The notes beneath the pieces are model-generated. The model saw only the letters and a program-made list of their open reading frames with translations, searched no databases and was not told the origin of the DNA. A program made the position numbers and the translations under genes. From an uncultured Clostridia bacterium (lineage in GTDB: Bacteria > Bacillota > Clostridia > Oscillospirales > Oscillospiraceae): a stretch of DNA of 28,969 nucleotides. Below are positions 16,042 through 23,351 of the stretch, in pieces; position 1 is the first letter of the stretch; the number at the start of each line of letters is the position of its first letter. The stretch spans positions 1-28,969 of the forward strand of contig CANDEH010000018.1 in assembly GCA_947383645.1 (NCBI GenBank). Direction: 5' to 3'.

Positions 16042-18051
16042 CTACACCCCCTCGGGAATAAGGCGGATGATCTCCCCGAAGGGCATCAGGCCGCTGTCCG
16101 CCTCCAGGGCGCGGTGGTGGGTCAGGATCGCCTCCGCCGTCTTGCGCATGGCCGGAACCGCACTGCGGATGAGCTGATTGGCGTAGATGACGATATTCAC
16201 GCCCCGCCGGCGGAACTCCTCCTCCGTCACGCTGTTAAAGGAGGTAGGTACCACAACCAGGGGGGTCTGCTCATCCCTCCGGCGGAATCGCTCCACAAAT
16301 GTAAATATCTCGTCCGGCTCCCTCCGGCGGGAGTGGATCATAATGCCGTCTGCTCCGGCCTGGACGAAGGCGAAGGCCCGCTCCAGGGCATCCTCCATTC
16401 CCCGCTCCAGAATCAGGCTCTCAATTCTGGCAATAATCATAAAATCTGAGGATTTCTGTGCCCGCTTCCCGGCGGAGATCTTGGCGCTGAACGCCTCAAT
16501 GCTCTCCTGGGTCTGCTTCACCTCCGTACCGAACAGCGAGTTCTTTTTCAGCCCCGTTTTGTCCTCAATGATGACGGCTGAAACCCCCAGCTTCTCCAGG
16601 GAGCGGACTGTATAGACGAAGTGCTCCGTCAGGCCCCCGGTATCGCCGTCGAAGATGATCGGCTTGGTGGTCACTTCCGTGATGTCGTCGATTGTGCGGA
16701 AGCGGGAGGTCATATCTACCAGTTCAATATCCGGCTTGCCCTTGGCGGTGGAGTCGCAGAGAGAGCTGATCCACATCGCGTCGAAGGAGCGGGACATCCC
16801 GCAGTTATGGACCACCGTGTTCTCCACGATCAGGCCAGAGAGGCCGTCGTGGGCCTCCATAGCCGTCACCAGCCCCTTCATCTCCAGCAGTTTCCGCAGC
16901 CGCCCGCGCCGGTTGTCCGGCAGGGACAGTTCCGCCCGGGATCGCGCCTCCAGCTCCCGGTACTTCTCGTCGGCGGCGTAGGGGAACTCCACCAGCCGCC
17001 CGCCGTAGGAGGACAGCACGTCCAGCACCTCATCCCGCAGGGGGCGCTGGAATCCCTCCCGCCAGTCGTCGCCATGGACCACGATGTCCGGCTTCAGGGC
17101 CAACAGGGTGTCCTTATAGTGCAGCTCCCGCTGCTCCACCACCCGGTCCACTCCTTTAATATTGGCAAACAGCGCCTTCCGCTCAGCAGCGGGCAGCAGG
17201 GGAAAGCGCTTGTAGGAGGCTACCGCCTCATCCGACAGCACCCCGACAGTCAGCCGGCCCAGGCCGGCAGCCCGGCGGAGGATGTCCATATGCCCGCCGT
17301 GGAGTACATCGGAGGAGAAGCACATATAGACCGTCCGATCTTCCACCTCCCGGAGCTTCGCGCCAACCACAGACAGATCCTCCGGGGTGTCGATCTCGGC
17401 GCAGAGCATATGTCCCACATCCAGAGGGGCGATGCGGCAGGCGCCATCCAGGGCGTTCAGCGCGTTTTCCGCATAGCACGTTACCTGACCGTCCTCGCAA
17501 AAGGCGACAATGCTGTCTAACCACAGCTGCCAATCCGCACGCATCAGATGGTACAGGGGCTGAGCAGCGGTGGCGTCCTGGAAAAACTCCACGCCCACCC
17601 TGACAACCGCCCCGTCCTGAACGACCGCTTTGAAGTCCTTCTCCGGCAACGGCTGGACGGTGCTGACGGCCATACAGCTCTTCCGGCTGTGTACCACCTG
17701 ATAAAACACCTCATCCTCGAAAACCAGATCGCCGTGGAGAAGAACAAGCTCTCCCTCCAGATACTTCCGCGCCAGATAGATGGAGTAGATGTAGTTGGTA
17801 CTTTCAAAATCCGGGTTCTTCACGAACGTGATATCCAGCGGCAGCCCCAGTCCCTTGCAGTAGTCCATCAGGGCCTGGTCAAAGGCCCCGGTTGTTATCA
17901 CCGCCTCGGTGATGCCCGCTCCGGCAATCTGCCGCAGCTGCCGGGATAAAATGGTCTCCCGTGCGGAGACCTCCGTCATGCACTTGGGGTGGTCCGCCGT
18001 CAGCGCTCCCATACGGCGCCCCGCGCCAGAGTTTAAGATCAGGGCCTTCAT
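16042..18051 (-). CDS. aepX: Tri-domain PntC-like nucleotidyltransferase / cytidylyltransferase-like / PEP mutase
   Basis: A 669-residue fusion. Residues 1-235 are a sugar-nucleotidyltransferase domain (ALILNSGAGRRMG, TADHPKCM, metal site LLHGDLVFEDE near 104) like the phosphonate cytidylyltransferase PntC. Residues 238-365 are a cytidylyltransferase-like fold (YMCFSSDVLHGGHMDIL, HGGH at 251-254). The C-terminal ISSTT-type motif common in this domain of PEP mutases is not seen after FPYAADEKY. Residues 390-669 are PEP mutase with the signature EDKTGLKKNS at 496-505, which is the EDK-x5-NS motif that separates it from isocitrate-lyase relatives. It makes phosphonopyruvate from PEP and probably a CMP-activated phosphonate. 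ATGA overlap with the upstream kinase gene indicates coupling. Confidence 0.94.
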   Translation of the reverse strand: MKALILNSGAGRRMGALTADHPKCMTEVSARETILSRQLRQIAGAGITEAVITTGAFDQALMDYCKGLGLPLDITFVKNPDFESTNYIYSIYLARKYLEGELVLLHGDLVFEDEVFYQVVHSRKSCMAVSTVQPLPEKDFKAVVQDGAVVRVGVEFFQDATAAQPLYHLMRADWQLWLDSIVAFCEDGQVTCYAENALNALDGACRIAPLDVGHMLCAEIDTPEDLSVVGAKLREVEDRTVYMCFSSDVLHGGHMDILRRAAGLGRLTVGVLSDEAVASYKRFPLLPAAERKALFANIKGVDRVVEQRELHYKDTLLALKPDIVVHGDDWREGFQRPLRDEVLDVLSSYGGRLVEFPYAADEKYRELEARSRAELSLPDNRRGRLRKLLEMKGLVTAMEAHDGLSGLIVENTVVHNCGMSRSFDAMWISSLCDSTAKGKPDIELVDMTSRFRTIDDITEVTTKPIIFDGDTGGLTEHFVYTVRSLEKLGVSAVIIEDKTGLKKNSLFGTEVKQTQESIEAFSAKISAGKRAQKSSDFMIIARIESLILERGMEDALERAFAFVQAGADGIMIHSRRREPDEIFTFVERFRRRDEQTPLVVVPTSFNSVTEEEFRRRGVNIVIYANQLIRSAVPAMRKTAEAILTHHRALEADSGLMPFGEIIRLIPEGV

Positions 18052-18545
18052 AACAGATCCGCCTCCAGTCGTGCCACGATAGCCTCCGGGACCTCTCCGC
18101 CGTCGTTGCCTACCACGGCATCCGGGCGCTGCGGCTCATCAAAGGGCAGGTCCACGCCCACTACGTTAGTTCCGGCGGTATACAGACCCTTCTGGTTGCG
18201 CCGCAGCAGGGTCTCCTTCGTCACCTTGATGTAAATCTCCCGGTAGTTTTCTATGTGTTCCCGGTTCCAGTCCCGGACGGCGGCGTACATACAGATACTG
18301 CACACCACCACATCGACGCCCTGGTCCGAGAGCATCTTCGCCACCCGGAAGGTCCGTTGGGCCCCCTTTATCCGATCCGCATCGCTGTAGCCGATATCCT
18401 CGTTGTAGATCGGACGGATCTGATCGCCGTCCAGCAGGATGACATTGGGCTTTCCCGCTTTCAGCCGCTGATAGAACAGACCGCCGATGGTGGTCTTCCC
18501 CGCTCCGGACAGACCGGTAAAAAAATATACAGTTCCCTTTTCCAT
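18048..18545 (-). CDS. cysC: Adenylylsulfate (APS) kinase-like protein
   Basis: A 165-residue P-loop kinase. Walker A is FFTGLSGAGKTT at 8-19; LLDGDQIRPI at 37-46, QRTFRVAKML and VVCSICMYAAVRDWNR follow the CysC pattern, and VDLPFDEPQRPD near 130-141 matches the conserved C-terminal VDDPYE-type segment. APS kinase makes PAPS, the sulfate donor of sulfotransferases. Length is slightly under the usual 175-200. No ATP sulfurylase is in the window, so either APS comes from elsewhere or the kinase phosphorylates a different substrate, such as a phosphonate alcohol or sugar. It lies 10 nt after the large unassigned gene and overlaps the next gene by 4 nt. Confidence 0.85.
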   Translation of the reverse strand: MEKGTVYFFTGLSGAGKTTIGGLFYQRLKAGKPNVILLDGDQIRPIYNEDIGYSDADRIKGAQRTFRVAKMLSDQGVDVVVCSICMYAAVRDWNREHIENYREIYIKVTKETLLRRNQKGLYTAGTNVVGVDLPFDEPQRPDAVVGNDGGEVPEAIVARLEADLL

Positions 18546-18555
18546 AGCGATATCC

Positions 18556-20652
18556 TCAATGGTACAGCGGCTGCTCCAGCAGCGCCGGGTCCAGCTCCAG
18601 CTTCGGCATCATCCGCAGAGGCTGGCCGTTTTTGTTGACAAAGCGCAGCCCCTCTAAAAGGATTTTTGCGTTTCGCTTTCTGTTTTCTTCAAACTCTTTC
18701 ATCCGTTTATCCAACAGCTGTTTTTGCAGCTGTTTTTCAAGGGCCGCGTCAACACGCTTCCCATTCTGCGTGGCCTCGGCCTTGTCAAACACCCGCTTCC
18801 AGGTCTTATAAATAAAGCTGTTCAGGGTTGTGAAGCCCTCCACCAGCCTGTCCACGTCCGATTCCGTCACGGTCTTCCCGTCGTACCACAAAAAGTTGTA
18901 GCCGTAATACACATATACGTCCCGCATAAAGTATTCAATAAAATACCGCTCATCGTCGTTGATATACTCGTCGTAGGTACGATAGATGGCGGCCGGGTCG
19001 AAGCCGCGGTCGTTCCCCTTCAGCGATTCCGGATCCCTCTGCCCGGCCAGGGAGCAGTAGGTCATACTCTCAGTGTAGGGGAGATCCAGAAAAGCGGCCA
19101 GAGCGGTGAACGTCGCCTTTGGATTGAGCTTCCCGTCCTCAAAGCGGACCGCGACGCAGTCCTTATACAGCCGGTTCTCCGGGTCAATCATGAAGCTGCG
19201 GTTAAAAATGCGCTCAGAAATGACGTCGCTGACCACGGAGATCTTCTCGTCCTCCGCCTCCGGGCCGTTCTTTCCGCGCTTGGGCGAAGCGCCGCCGCCT
19301 TCCGCCTGCGCCCGCTCCTCCGCCTTCATAAACCGCTCCGCCTGTTCCTCTGCCATTCTGTACATGAACTTGACGGTAGCGCCATGGCTGGTGGTAAACC
19401 GGCGCATGGGCGTGAAGGTCTTAATATACTTAAAGCACCGGAACAGCGGCGACGCACGAAGGATATCGTCATTTCCGGACTCCACCACGGTCTGACCGTT
19501 GGTATTCGCCCGGAGCGAGCAGACCATATTGGGGAAGTGGGGCTGCAGGAAGATGGCCGGCGCGATGCGCGAGGCCGGGTCCAGCCCATAGGTGGCCACC
19601 TCATCCGCCAGGTATCGCGCAACCAGGCAGTCCTTGTCGGTGCGGTCTCTCATATAGTAGAGCTCCGTCGTCACCCGGGGATTGCTCCAGGGCGAGGCCG
19701 CATCGATGGCCTGGGTCACATTCTCCGCCAGCTCCATAACCTTTCGGGAGTCGTCGATCAGCATCTCGATGTTGGACATCATGATGGAGGGCAGCACCAG
19801 CAGGTTGGGGTGGTTGTTGAAAATCTCGTTAAAAAAGTCGCCGCCGTTGTGGGAGGAGAGCTGGGTGTGCCAAATCAAACGGTTGACCTCCCGGATCCCC
19901 AGGGGCTTGACCGGATACTGGCTGTAGTCGATGCCAAACCGCGCCTTGAAGTCGATGGGGTACTGACCGATCTCATCCTCCACCAGGAATACCAGCTTCG
20001 TATCCTCCAGCAGAGGGCGCATGTTCAGACATTGCAGATAGGAGCAAAAGACCTCCCAGCTGGTGTAGTGGAGGTAGATATGGTTCTCACGGCCTATATT
20101 TTCGCTTTTCCGCACATTGTCGTTCAGATATTCCAGCTCATACTGGGAGTAAACGTCGTCGGCCAAAATCGGATTATCCAGGTCCCTGAAAAAATTCCGG
20201 CTGACAACGGGATTTTTGAAGTTAATAAAATCTCCGAACCGCTTCTGCGCCGGATAGAAAGGCACATAGCCGTTGTGATCGTCGTAGGGGAAAAACTGGA
20301 TGGGCAGTTCTTCAAAGGGCAAAAAGTCCCTCCGGAACAGATAGGGGTATTTCTCCAGCAGCTTGCAGTTGCGCTCGTAGCGGCCCTTCAGCAGCCTGAT
20401 GTTCGGCTCATAGAAGACCTTCTCCATCAGGGGCAGGATCTCCTCCTGAAAATGGCCCCGGTTATAGAGGCTTTGGAAGCAGGTGTAGGAGGTGCGGTAG
20501 TCCCCGCCGGATTGCAGGATATAGACCGCGGCCTCCAGTTCTCCGGCCGGATCTGCTCCTCCGCTCTCGTGGATGGCCAGGGAGTAGGCCCGGCGGGCGT
20601 CCTCCATCTGCCCCAGCGCGGCCAGCCGCCTCGCAATTTCGATTGCTTTCAT
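18556..20652 (-). CDS. Large protein next to flagellin, possible sulfotransferase-like modifying enzyme
   Basis: A 698-residue protein that I do not recognise as a whole. Residues 1-75 are short helical repeats of TPR type (ARRLAALGQMEDARRAYSLA). The middle (120-430) is a mixed alpha/beta region. Around 560-580, CVAVRFEDGKLNPKATFTAL followed by AFLDLPYTESM resembles the region in sulfotransferases where an EDL-type segment precedes a short helix and FLGL. A clear PAPS-binding P-loop is not seen. The C-terminus (640-680) is a charged coiled coil. I chose ATG 20652 (GGAGAGGAG upstream); the in-frame extension to 20919 crosses a terminator and a flagellin remnant. Being first after flagellin and next to an APS kinase, it could attach or sulfate the flagellin modification. 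That role is inference. Confidence 0.6.
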   Translation of the reverse strand: MKAIEIARRLAALGQMEDARRAYSLAIHESGGADPAGELEAAVYILQSGGDYRTSYTCFQSLYNRGHFQEEILPLMEKVFYEPNIRLLKGRYERNCKLLEKYPYLFRRDFLPFEELPIQFFPYDDHNGYVPFYPAQKRFGDFINFKNPVVSRNFFRDLDNPILADDVYSQYELEYLNDNVRKSENIGRENHIYLHYTSWEVFCSYLQCLNMRPLLEDTKLVFLVEDEIGQYPIDFKARFGIDYSQYPVKPLGIREVNRLIWHTQLSSHNGGDFFNEIFNNHPNLLVLPSIMMSNIEMLIDDSRKVMELAENVTQAIDAASPWSNPRVTTELYYMRDRTDKDCLVARYLADEVATYGLDPASRIAPAIFLQPHFPNMVCSLRANTNGQTVVESGNDDILRASPLFRCFKYIKTFTPMRRFTTSHGATVKFMYRMAEEQAERFMKAEERAQAEGGGASPKRGKNGPEAEDEKISVVSDVISERIFNRSFMIDPENRLYKDCVAVRFEDGKLNPKATFTALAAFLDLPYTESMTYCSLAGQRDPESLKGNDRGFDPAAIYRTYDEYINDDERYFIEYFMRDVYVYYGYNFLWYDGKTVTESDVDRLVEGFTTLNSFIYKTWKRVFDKAEATQNGKRVDAALEKQLQKQLLDKRMKEFEENRKRNAKILLEGLRFVNKNGQPLRMMPKLELDPALLEQPLYH

Positions 20653-20681
20653 ATATGTTGGGCTCCTCTCCAGAATAATAA

Positions 20682-20712
20682 AAAAGGGGGGCTGGGCCGG
20701 GCCCAGCCCCCC
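20682..20712 (-). terminator. Strong intrinsic terminator after flagellin
   Basis: On the minus strand GGGGGGCTGGGC (20712-20701), a 3-nt loop and its perfect 12-bp complement (20697-20686) are followed by TTTTTTATTATT. It ends 30 bp before the next start codon and no good promoter fits between, so the modification operon may depend on read-through from flagellin. Confidence 0.88.
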
Positions 20713-20748
20713 TGTGGGCTTGCTGTTTTGCAGGAGTAAACGAGAGGA

Positions 20749-20798
20749 ATCAGCCGAGCAGCTGGAGAACGCCCTGAGGCACCTGGTTCGCCTGGGCC
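20749..20798 (-). pseudogene. Remnant of a flagellin gene 3' end
   Basis: These 50 bases are identical to 20964-21013, which encode the last 15 residues and stop of flagellin (AQANQVPQGVLQLLG). The copy has no start and no upstream flagellin sequence. It lies between the intact flagellin gene and the terminator, so it is a duplicated or leftover tail, for example from a collapsed tandem flagellin pair. Confidence 0.85.
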
Positions 20799-20963
20799 TC
20801 GTCGGGGCGAAATCCGCTCCACTCCGTTTCCCGCTGGCGCGGAAAACTTCATGCCGCTTCTTTGCCCCTCCTCTCCCCACCGGACCCGCTTCGCTGGGCT
20901 CCGGCGGGGTCCCCGCCATGCCGGCCCGGGCGTCTCAACCTCTGCGCCGCCCGCAGGTCAGCT
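20799..20963. repeat. 165-bp GC-rich non-coding spacer between two flagellin tail copies
   Basis: This stretch is bounded by the two 50-bp flagellin-tail copies. It contains an inverted repeat, GGACCCGCTTCG against CGGCGGGGTCC, around 20881-20911. No coding signal is convincing. It may be a small dispersed element or leftover recombined sequence. Confidence 0.45.
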
Positions 20964-20964
20964 A

Positions 20965-22761
20965 TCAGCCGAGCAGCTGGAGAACGCCCTGAGGCACCTG
21001 GTTCGCCTGGGCCAGCATGGCCTGAGCGGACTGCACCAGGATGTTGTTCTTGGTGTAGCTCATCATCTCTTCGGCGATGTCGGTGTCGCGGATGGTGGAC
21101 TCGGCGTCCTGGATGTTCTCCGCCATGACGCTCAGGTTGTTGGCGGTGTGCTCCAGACGGTTCTGGACAGCGCCCAGATCGCCGCGGACGCCGGACACGT
21201 AGTTGATGGCGTCGCGGATGGTCTGCACGGCGGCGGCGGCGCCCTCCTGATTGCTGATGTCAATGCCCGCAATGCCCATGGCGTCGGTGTGCATATCCTT
21301 GACGGAGACCGTCATCTGGTTGTAGGAGTCGGAGGTATCGCCGATCTGGAGGGTCAGACCCTTCTGCTCCTTGGTGGCCACCTTCATGCCAAAGACGGCG
21401 GACAGCCGGTCCTTGGTGTTGAAGTAGGCGCCGACAGAATCGCTCGCGGTGCTGATAGCGGTCTTGCGCTGGATGGTGATACCAATCGCCTTGCCGTCGG
21501 AGCCGTCGCTGACGCCCACGGTGAAGGTGGCGGTAGCATCCGTGCCATTGTTGGCCTTGCACTGGACGTTGGCAGTAGTGCCATAGGTCGCGCTGATGGC
21601 GCCCAGAGCCTTGTTCAGGTCGATGTTGTCCTCCTCCATATCCCGCAGATCAACCACGGTGGTGGCGGTGGAATAGTATTTGCTGTTGGCGCCCACAGCC
21701 AGGGTGATCGTCCTGGTGCCGATGGTGATGGTCGTACCATCCCGGATGTCGGACTCGTTGATCTTAAAGACCGTGTTGGCCATGTTGGCGCCCTGCGGGG
21801 CAATGGCCTGCGTTGTGACCTGGGTGCCCTCCAGGTGGGAACTGGTCACGATAACGCCGCTGGTAGCGCTGGCAGAGGCCTTCTCCGCGGAGAAGGACAC
21901 GTCAAAGTTGCACTGTGCCTGATCCTTGTTGATGGGCTTGCTCTGCTGGGTGAAGGTCAGCACGCCGTTGCTGTTGGACACGCTCCACTTGACATTGTTG
22001 ATGGTGGTGGTAGTGCCCATCGCGCTCGCAAGAGCGGAGGCAACGGCCTTCATAATGGTATCAGAAGTGGCAGTTCCCGCCACACCGGAGGCAGTAGCGG
22101 TGAAGGTGGCATCACCAATCTTAAAGGTGAAGCTTAAGGAGGAAGAGGAGGTGCCAAAGGCAGTGAACTTCAGGGTGGTCATATCGACCTGGAACTCGCC
22201 TGCGGTGGCCGAGGCGGAGGGGGTGTCCAGAACGGTCTTGTTGCCGGTGACAGCCCAGGCGTCCTCACCCTCGCCGATGACAGCGGACAGGATACGCTCA
22301 GAGCCGGAAATGCTCTTGCTCCCGGCGGCGACCTTCTCCTGGGTGCCGTCCAACAGCTTGATGCCGTTGAAGTTGGCGCTGTCGGCGATACGGTTGATTT
22401 CGGTCTTCAGCGCGTCAACTTCCTTCTGGAGGTTGGCACGGTCCACGTCGTTGTCGTAGGTGCCGTTGGCGGACTGGGTGGCCAGGTAGTCCATGCGGTT
22501 GAGCATGTCCTGGATCTCCTGCATGGCGCCCTCGGCGGTCTTCACCAGGCTGATGCCGTCCTTGACGTTCTTCTGGGCGGCGTTCAGGCCGGTGATCTGG
22601 GCGCGCATCTTCTCGGAAATAGCCAGACCGGCGGCGTCGTCACCGGCGCGGTTGATCTTGTAGCCGGAAGACAGCTTCTCCAGGTTCTTCGCCACAGCGG
22701 AGGTGTTGTTGTTGTAGTTGCGGTAGGCCGACATGGCCATAATGTTGTGTTGGATCCGCAT
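20965..22761 (-). CDS. fliC: Flagellin with large variable central domain
   Basis: A 598-residue flagellin, about twice the length of B. subtilis Hag. The N-terminal D0/D1 region is clear (MRIQHNIMAMSAYRNYN, LSSGYKINRAGDDAAGLAIS, ending near 142), as is the C-terminal D1/D0 region (from about 500; NRLEHTANNLSVMAENI and the tail VPQGVLQLLG). The 145-495 insert is rich in Ser and Thr (many possible O-linked sites) and would form surface domains D2/D3. It includes two cysteines (C284, C401), rare in flagellins. Start ATG 22761 has AAAGGAG at 8 nt. It follows csrA by 161 nt and precedes the modification operon. Translation is probably repressed by CsrA at the leader sites. Confidence 0.96.
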   Translation of the reverse strand: MRIQHNIMAMSAYRNYNNNTSAVAKNLEKLSSGYKINRAGDDAAGLAISEKMRAQITGLNAAQKNVKDGISLVKTAEGAMQEIQDMLNRMDYLATQSANGTYDNDVDRANLQKEVDALKTEINRIADSANFNGIKLLDGTQEKVAAGSKSISGSERILSAVIGEGEDAWAVTGNKTVLDTPSASATAGEFQVDMTTLKFTAFGTSSSSLSFTFKIGDATFTATASGVAGTATSDTIMKAVASALASAMGTTTTINNVKWSVSNSNGVLTFTQQSKPINKDQAQCNFDVSFSAEKASASATSGVIVTSSHLEGTQVTTQAIAPQGANMANTVFKINESDIRDGTTITIGTRTITLAVGANSKYYSTATTVVDLRDMEEDNIDLNKALGAISATYGTTANVQCKANNGTDATATFTVGVSDGSDGKAIGITIQRKTAISTASDSVGAYFNTKDRLSAVFGMKVATKEQKGLTLQIGDTSDSYNQMTVSVKDMHTDAMGIAGIDISNQEGAAAAVQTIRDAINYVSGVRGDLGAVQNRLEHTANNLSVMAENIQDAESTIRDTDIAEEMMSYTKNNILVQSAQAMLAQANQVPQGVLQLLG

Positions 22762-22769
22762 AGTTGTGA

Positions 22770-22818
22770 CTCCTTTCAGTCTATTAGTGTGCCCCGGAGC
22801 ATCCTTTTACCAGGGCAC
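22770..22818 (-). promoter_or_regulatory. Flagellin leader with two candidate CsrA sites
   Basis: On the minus strand a 9-bp stem (22818-22810 with 22797-22789, one G-U pair) presents GGA in a 12-nt loop (GGA at 22804-22802). The Shine-Dalgarno AAAGGAG (22776-22770) gives a second GGA. A looped upstream GGA plus one in the ribosome site is the layout of CsrA control in the B. subtilis hag leader. Confidence 0.6.
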
Positions 22819-22922
22819 AGATCTGTGATGCACCGCTCAGAGCGCCGTGGCCTTTGGCGTTCCGGGCTTGTGGTGCGGAACATATTTCAACCGGTTCGCG
22901 AACGCCGGATGAAACCGAAAAA

Positions 22923-23279
22923 TTATTTTGCCGCTGTCTCTCCGTTCTGGGGCTGGGGAAAAATGAAATCCAGCTTCGCCCGGATATCCCGGGCCTCCGG
23001 GGTATCGCCCATCCCCTCCAGGGTCTGGCGCAGATCCGCCAGCGCCTTCTTCTTGGCCGGGTTCCAGGGGAGCTGCTTCGTGTGCCGGGGGGAGAGCCCC
23101 ATCACGCAGCCGGGCCGCTGGCCGCCGCTGCGCTCCAGCACGTCGCCCCGGAGGATCGGCACCTCCCGGGGGGCGTTGATAATCAGGTGGACCCGGTCCC
23201 CGGTGAGGCGGTCGAACTGGACCACCGTGCTGCTGCCGACGGTGAAGTAGTCGCCGGCTCTCATGGAAATGCAGAGCAT
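22923..23279 (-). CDS. csrA: CsrA-like translational repressor with C-terminal extension
   Basis: A 118-residue protein. Residues 1-52 follow CsrA: MLCISMRAGDYFTVGSSTVV, then VHLIINAPREVPILRGDVLER, with the conserved NAPREV near 33-39 and the RNA-contact Arg at about 44. CsrA dimers bind GGA in hairpin loops and at ribosome sites to block translation; in Gram-positive bacteria the main target is flagellin mRNA and FliW is the antagonist. Normal CsrA is 60-80 residues; here about 60 extra residues (CVMGLSPRHTKQLPW, then a helical segment to IFPQPQNGETAAK) follow. No fliW is in the window. It lies between the TnpB-like gene and flagellin, all on the same strand, and starts with AAGGAG at 9 nt. 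Confidence 0.88.
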   Translation of the reverse strand: MLCISMRAGDYFTVGSSTVVQFDRLTGDRVHLIINAPREVPILRGDVLERSGGQRPGCVMGLSPRHTKQLPWNPAKKKALADLRQTLEGMGDTPEARDIRAKLDFIFPQPQNGETAAK

Positions 23280-23288
23280 TGTATCAAT

Positions 23289-23323
23289 CTCCTTATCCCT
23301 TTCCGCCGGTCATCCTGACCGGC
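23289..23323 (-). promoter_or_regulatory. csrA leader hairpin with GGA loop (likely autoregulatory CsrA site)
   Basis: On the minus strand GCCGGTC-AGGAT-GACCGGC (23323-23305) is a 7-bp stem with a five-base loop carrying GGA, close to the ideal CsrA ligand. GGGATA and the Shine-Dalgarno AAGGAG (23294-23289) follow with two more GGA cores. CsrA autorepression is expected. Confidence 0.62.
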
Positions 23324-23351
23324 CCGGTGAGCCGATTTGCTCACAATTTCC

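Noticed and set aside
17157..17167. Eleven-base match (TAATATTGGCA) to the dyad upstream of csrA
   Set aside because: It falls in the coding sequence of the PEP mutase fusion, without other promoter features, so chance is the simpler explanation.
18724..20739. A 671-codon open frame on the plus strand opposite the 698-residue gene
   Set aside because: It is an antisense shadow caused by high GC. Its translation has no recognisable domain, while the minus-strand gene has a ribosome site and fits the operon.
20653..20919. N-terminal extension of the 698-residue protein up to 20919
   Set aside because: It would run through a strong terminator and a flagellin remnant, and the extra residues look random. 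ATG 20652 has a ribosome site.
21766..21774. Nine-base match (AAAGACCGT) between the alternative guide candidate and the flagellin coding region
   Set aside because: A 9-base match is expected by chance at this scale and it lies inside coding sequence, not at a promoter.
20851..22137. Long plus-strand frame opposite flagellin
   Set aside because: The flagellin frame on the minus strand is certain; the antisense frame is low-complexity Gly/Val/Asp-rich.
22762..22922. Sigma-D promoter for flagellin
   Set aside because: TAAA occurs in the leader, but the sequence 15 bp later (ACACTAAT) does not match GCCGATAT and would sit on the ribosome site. No convincing promoter is visible in this gap.
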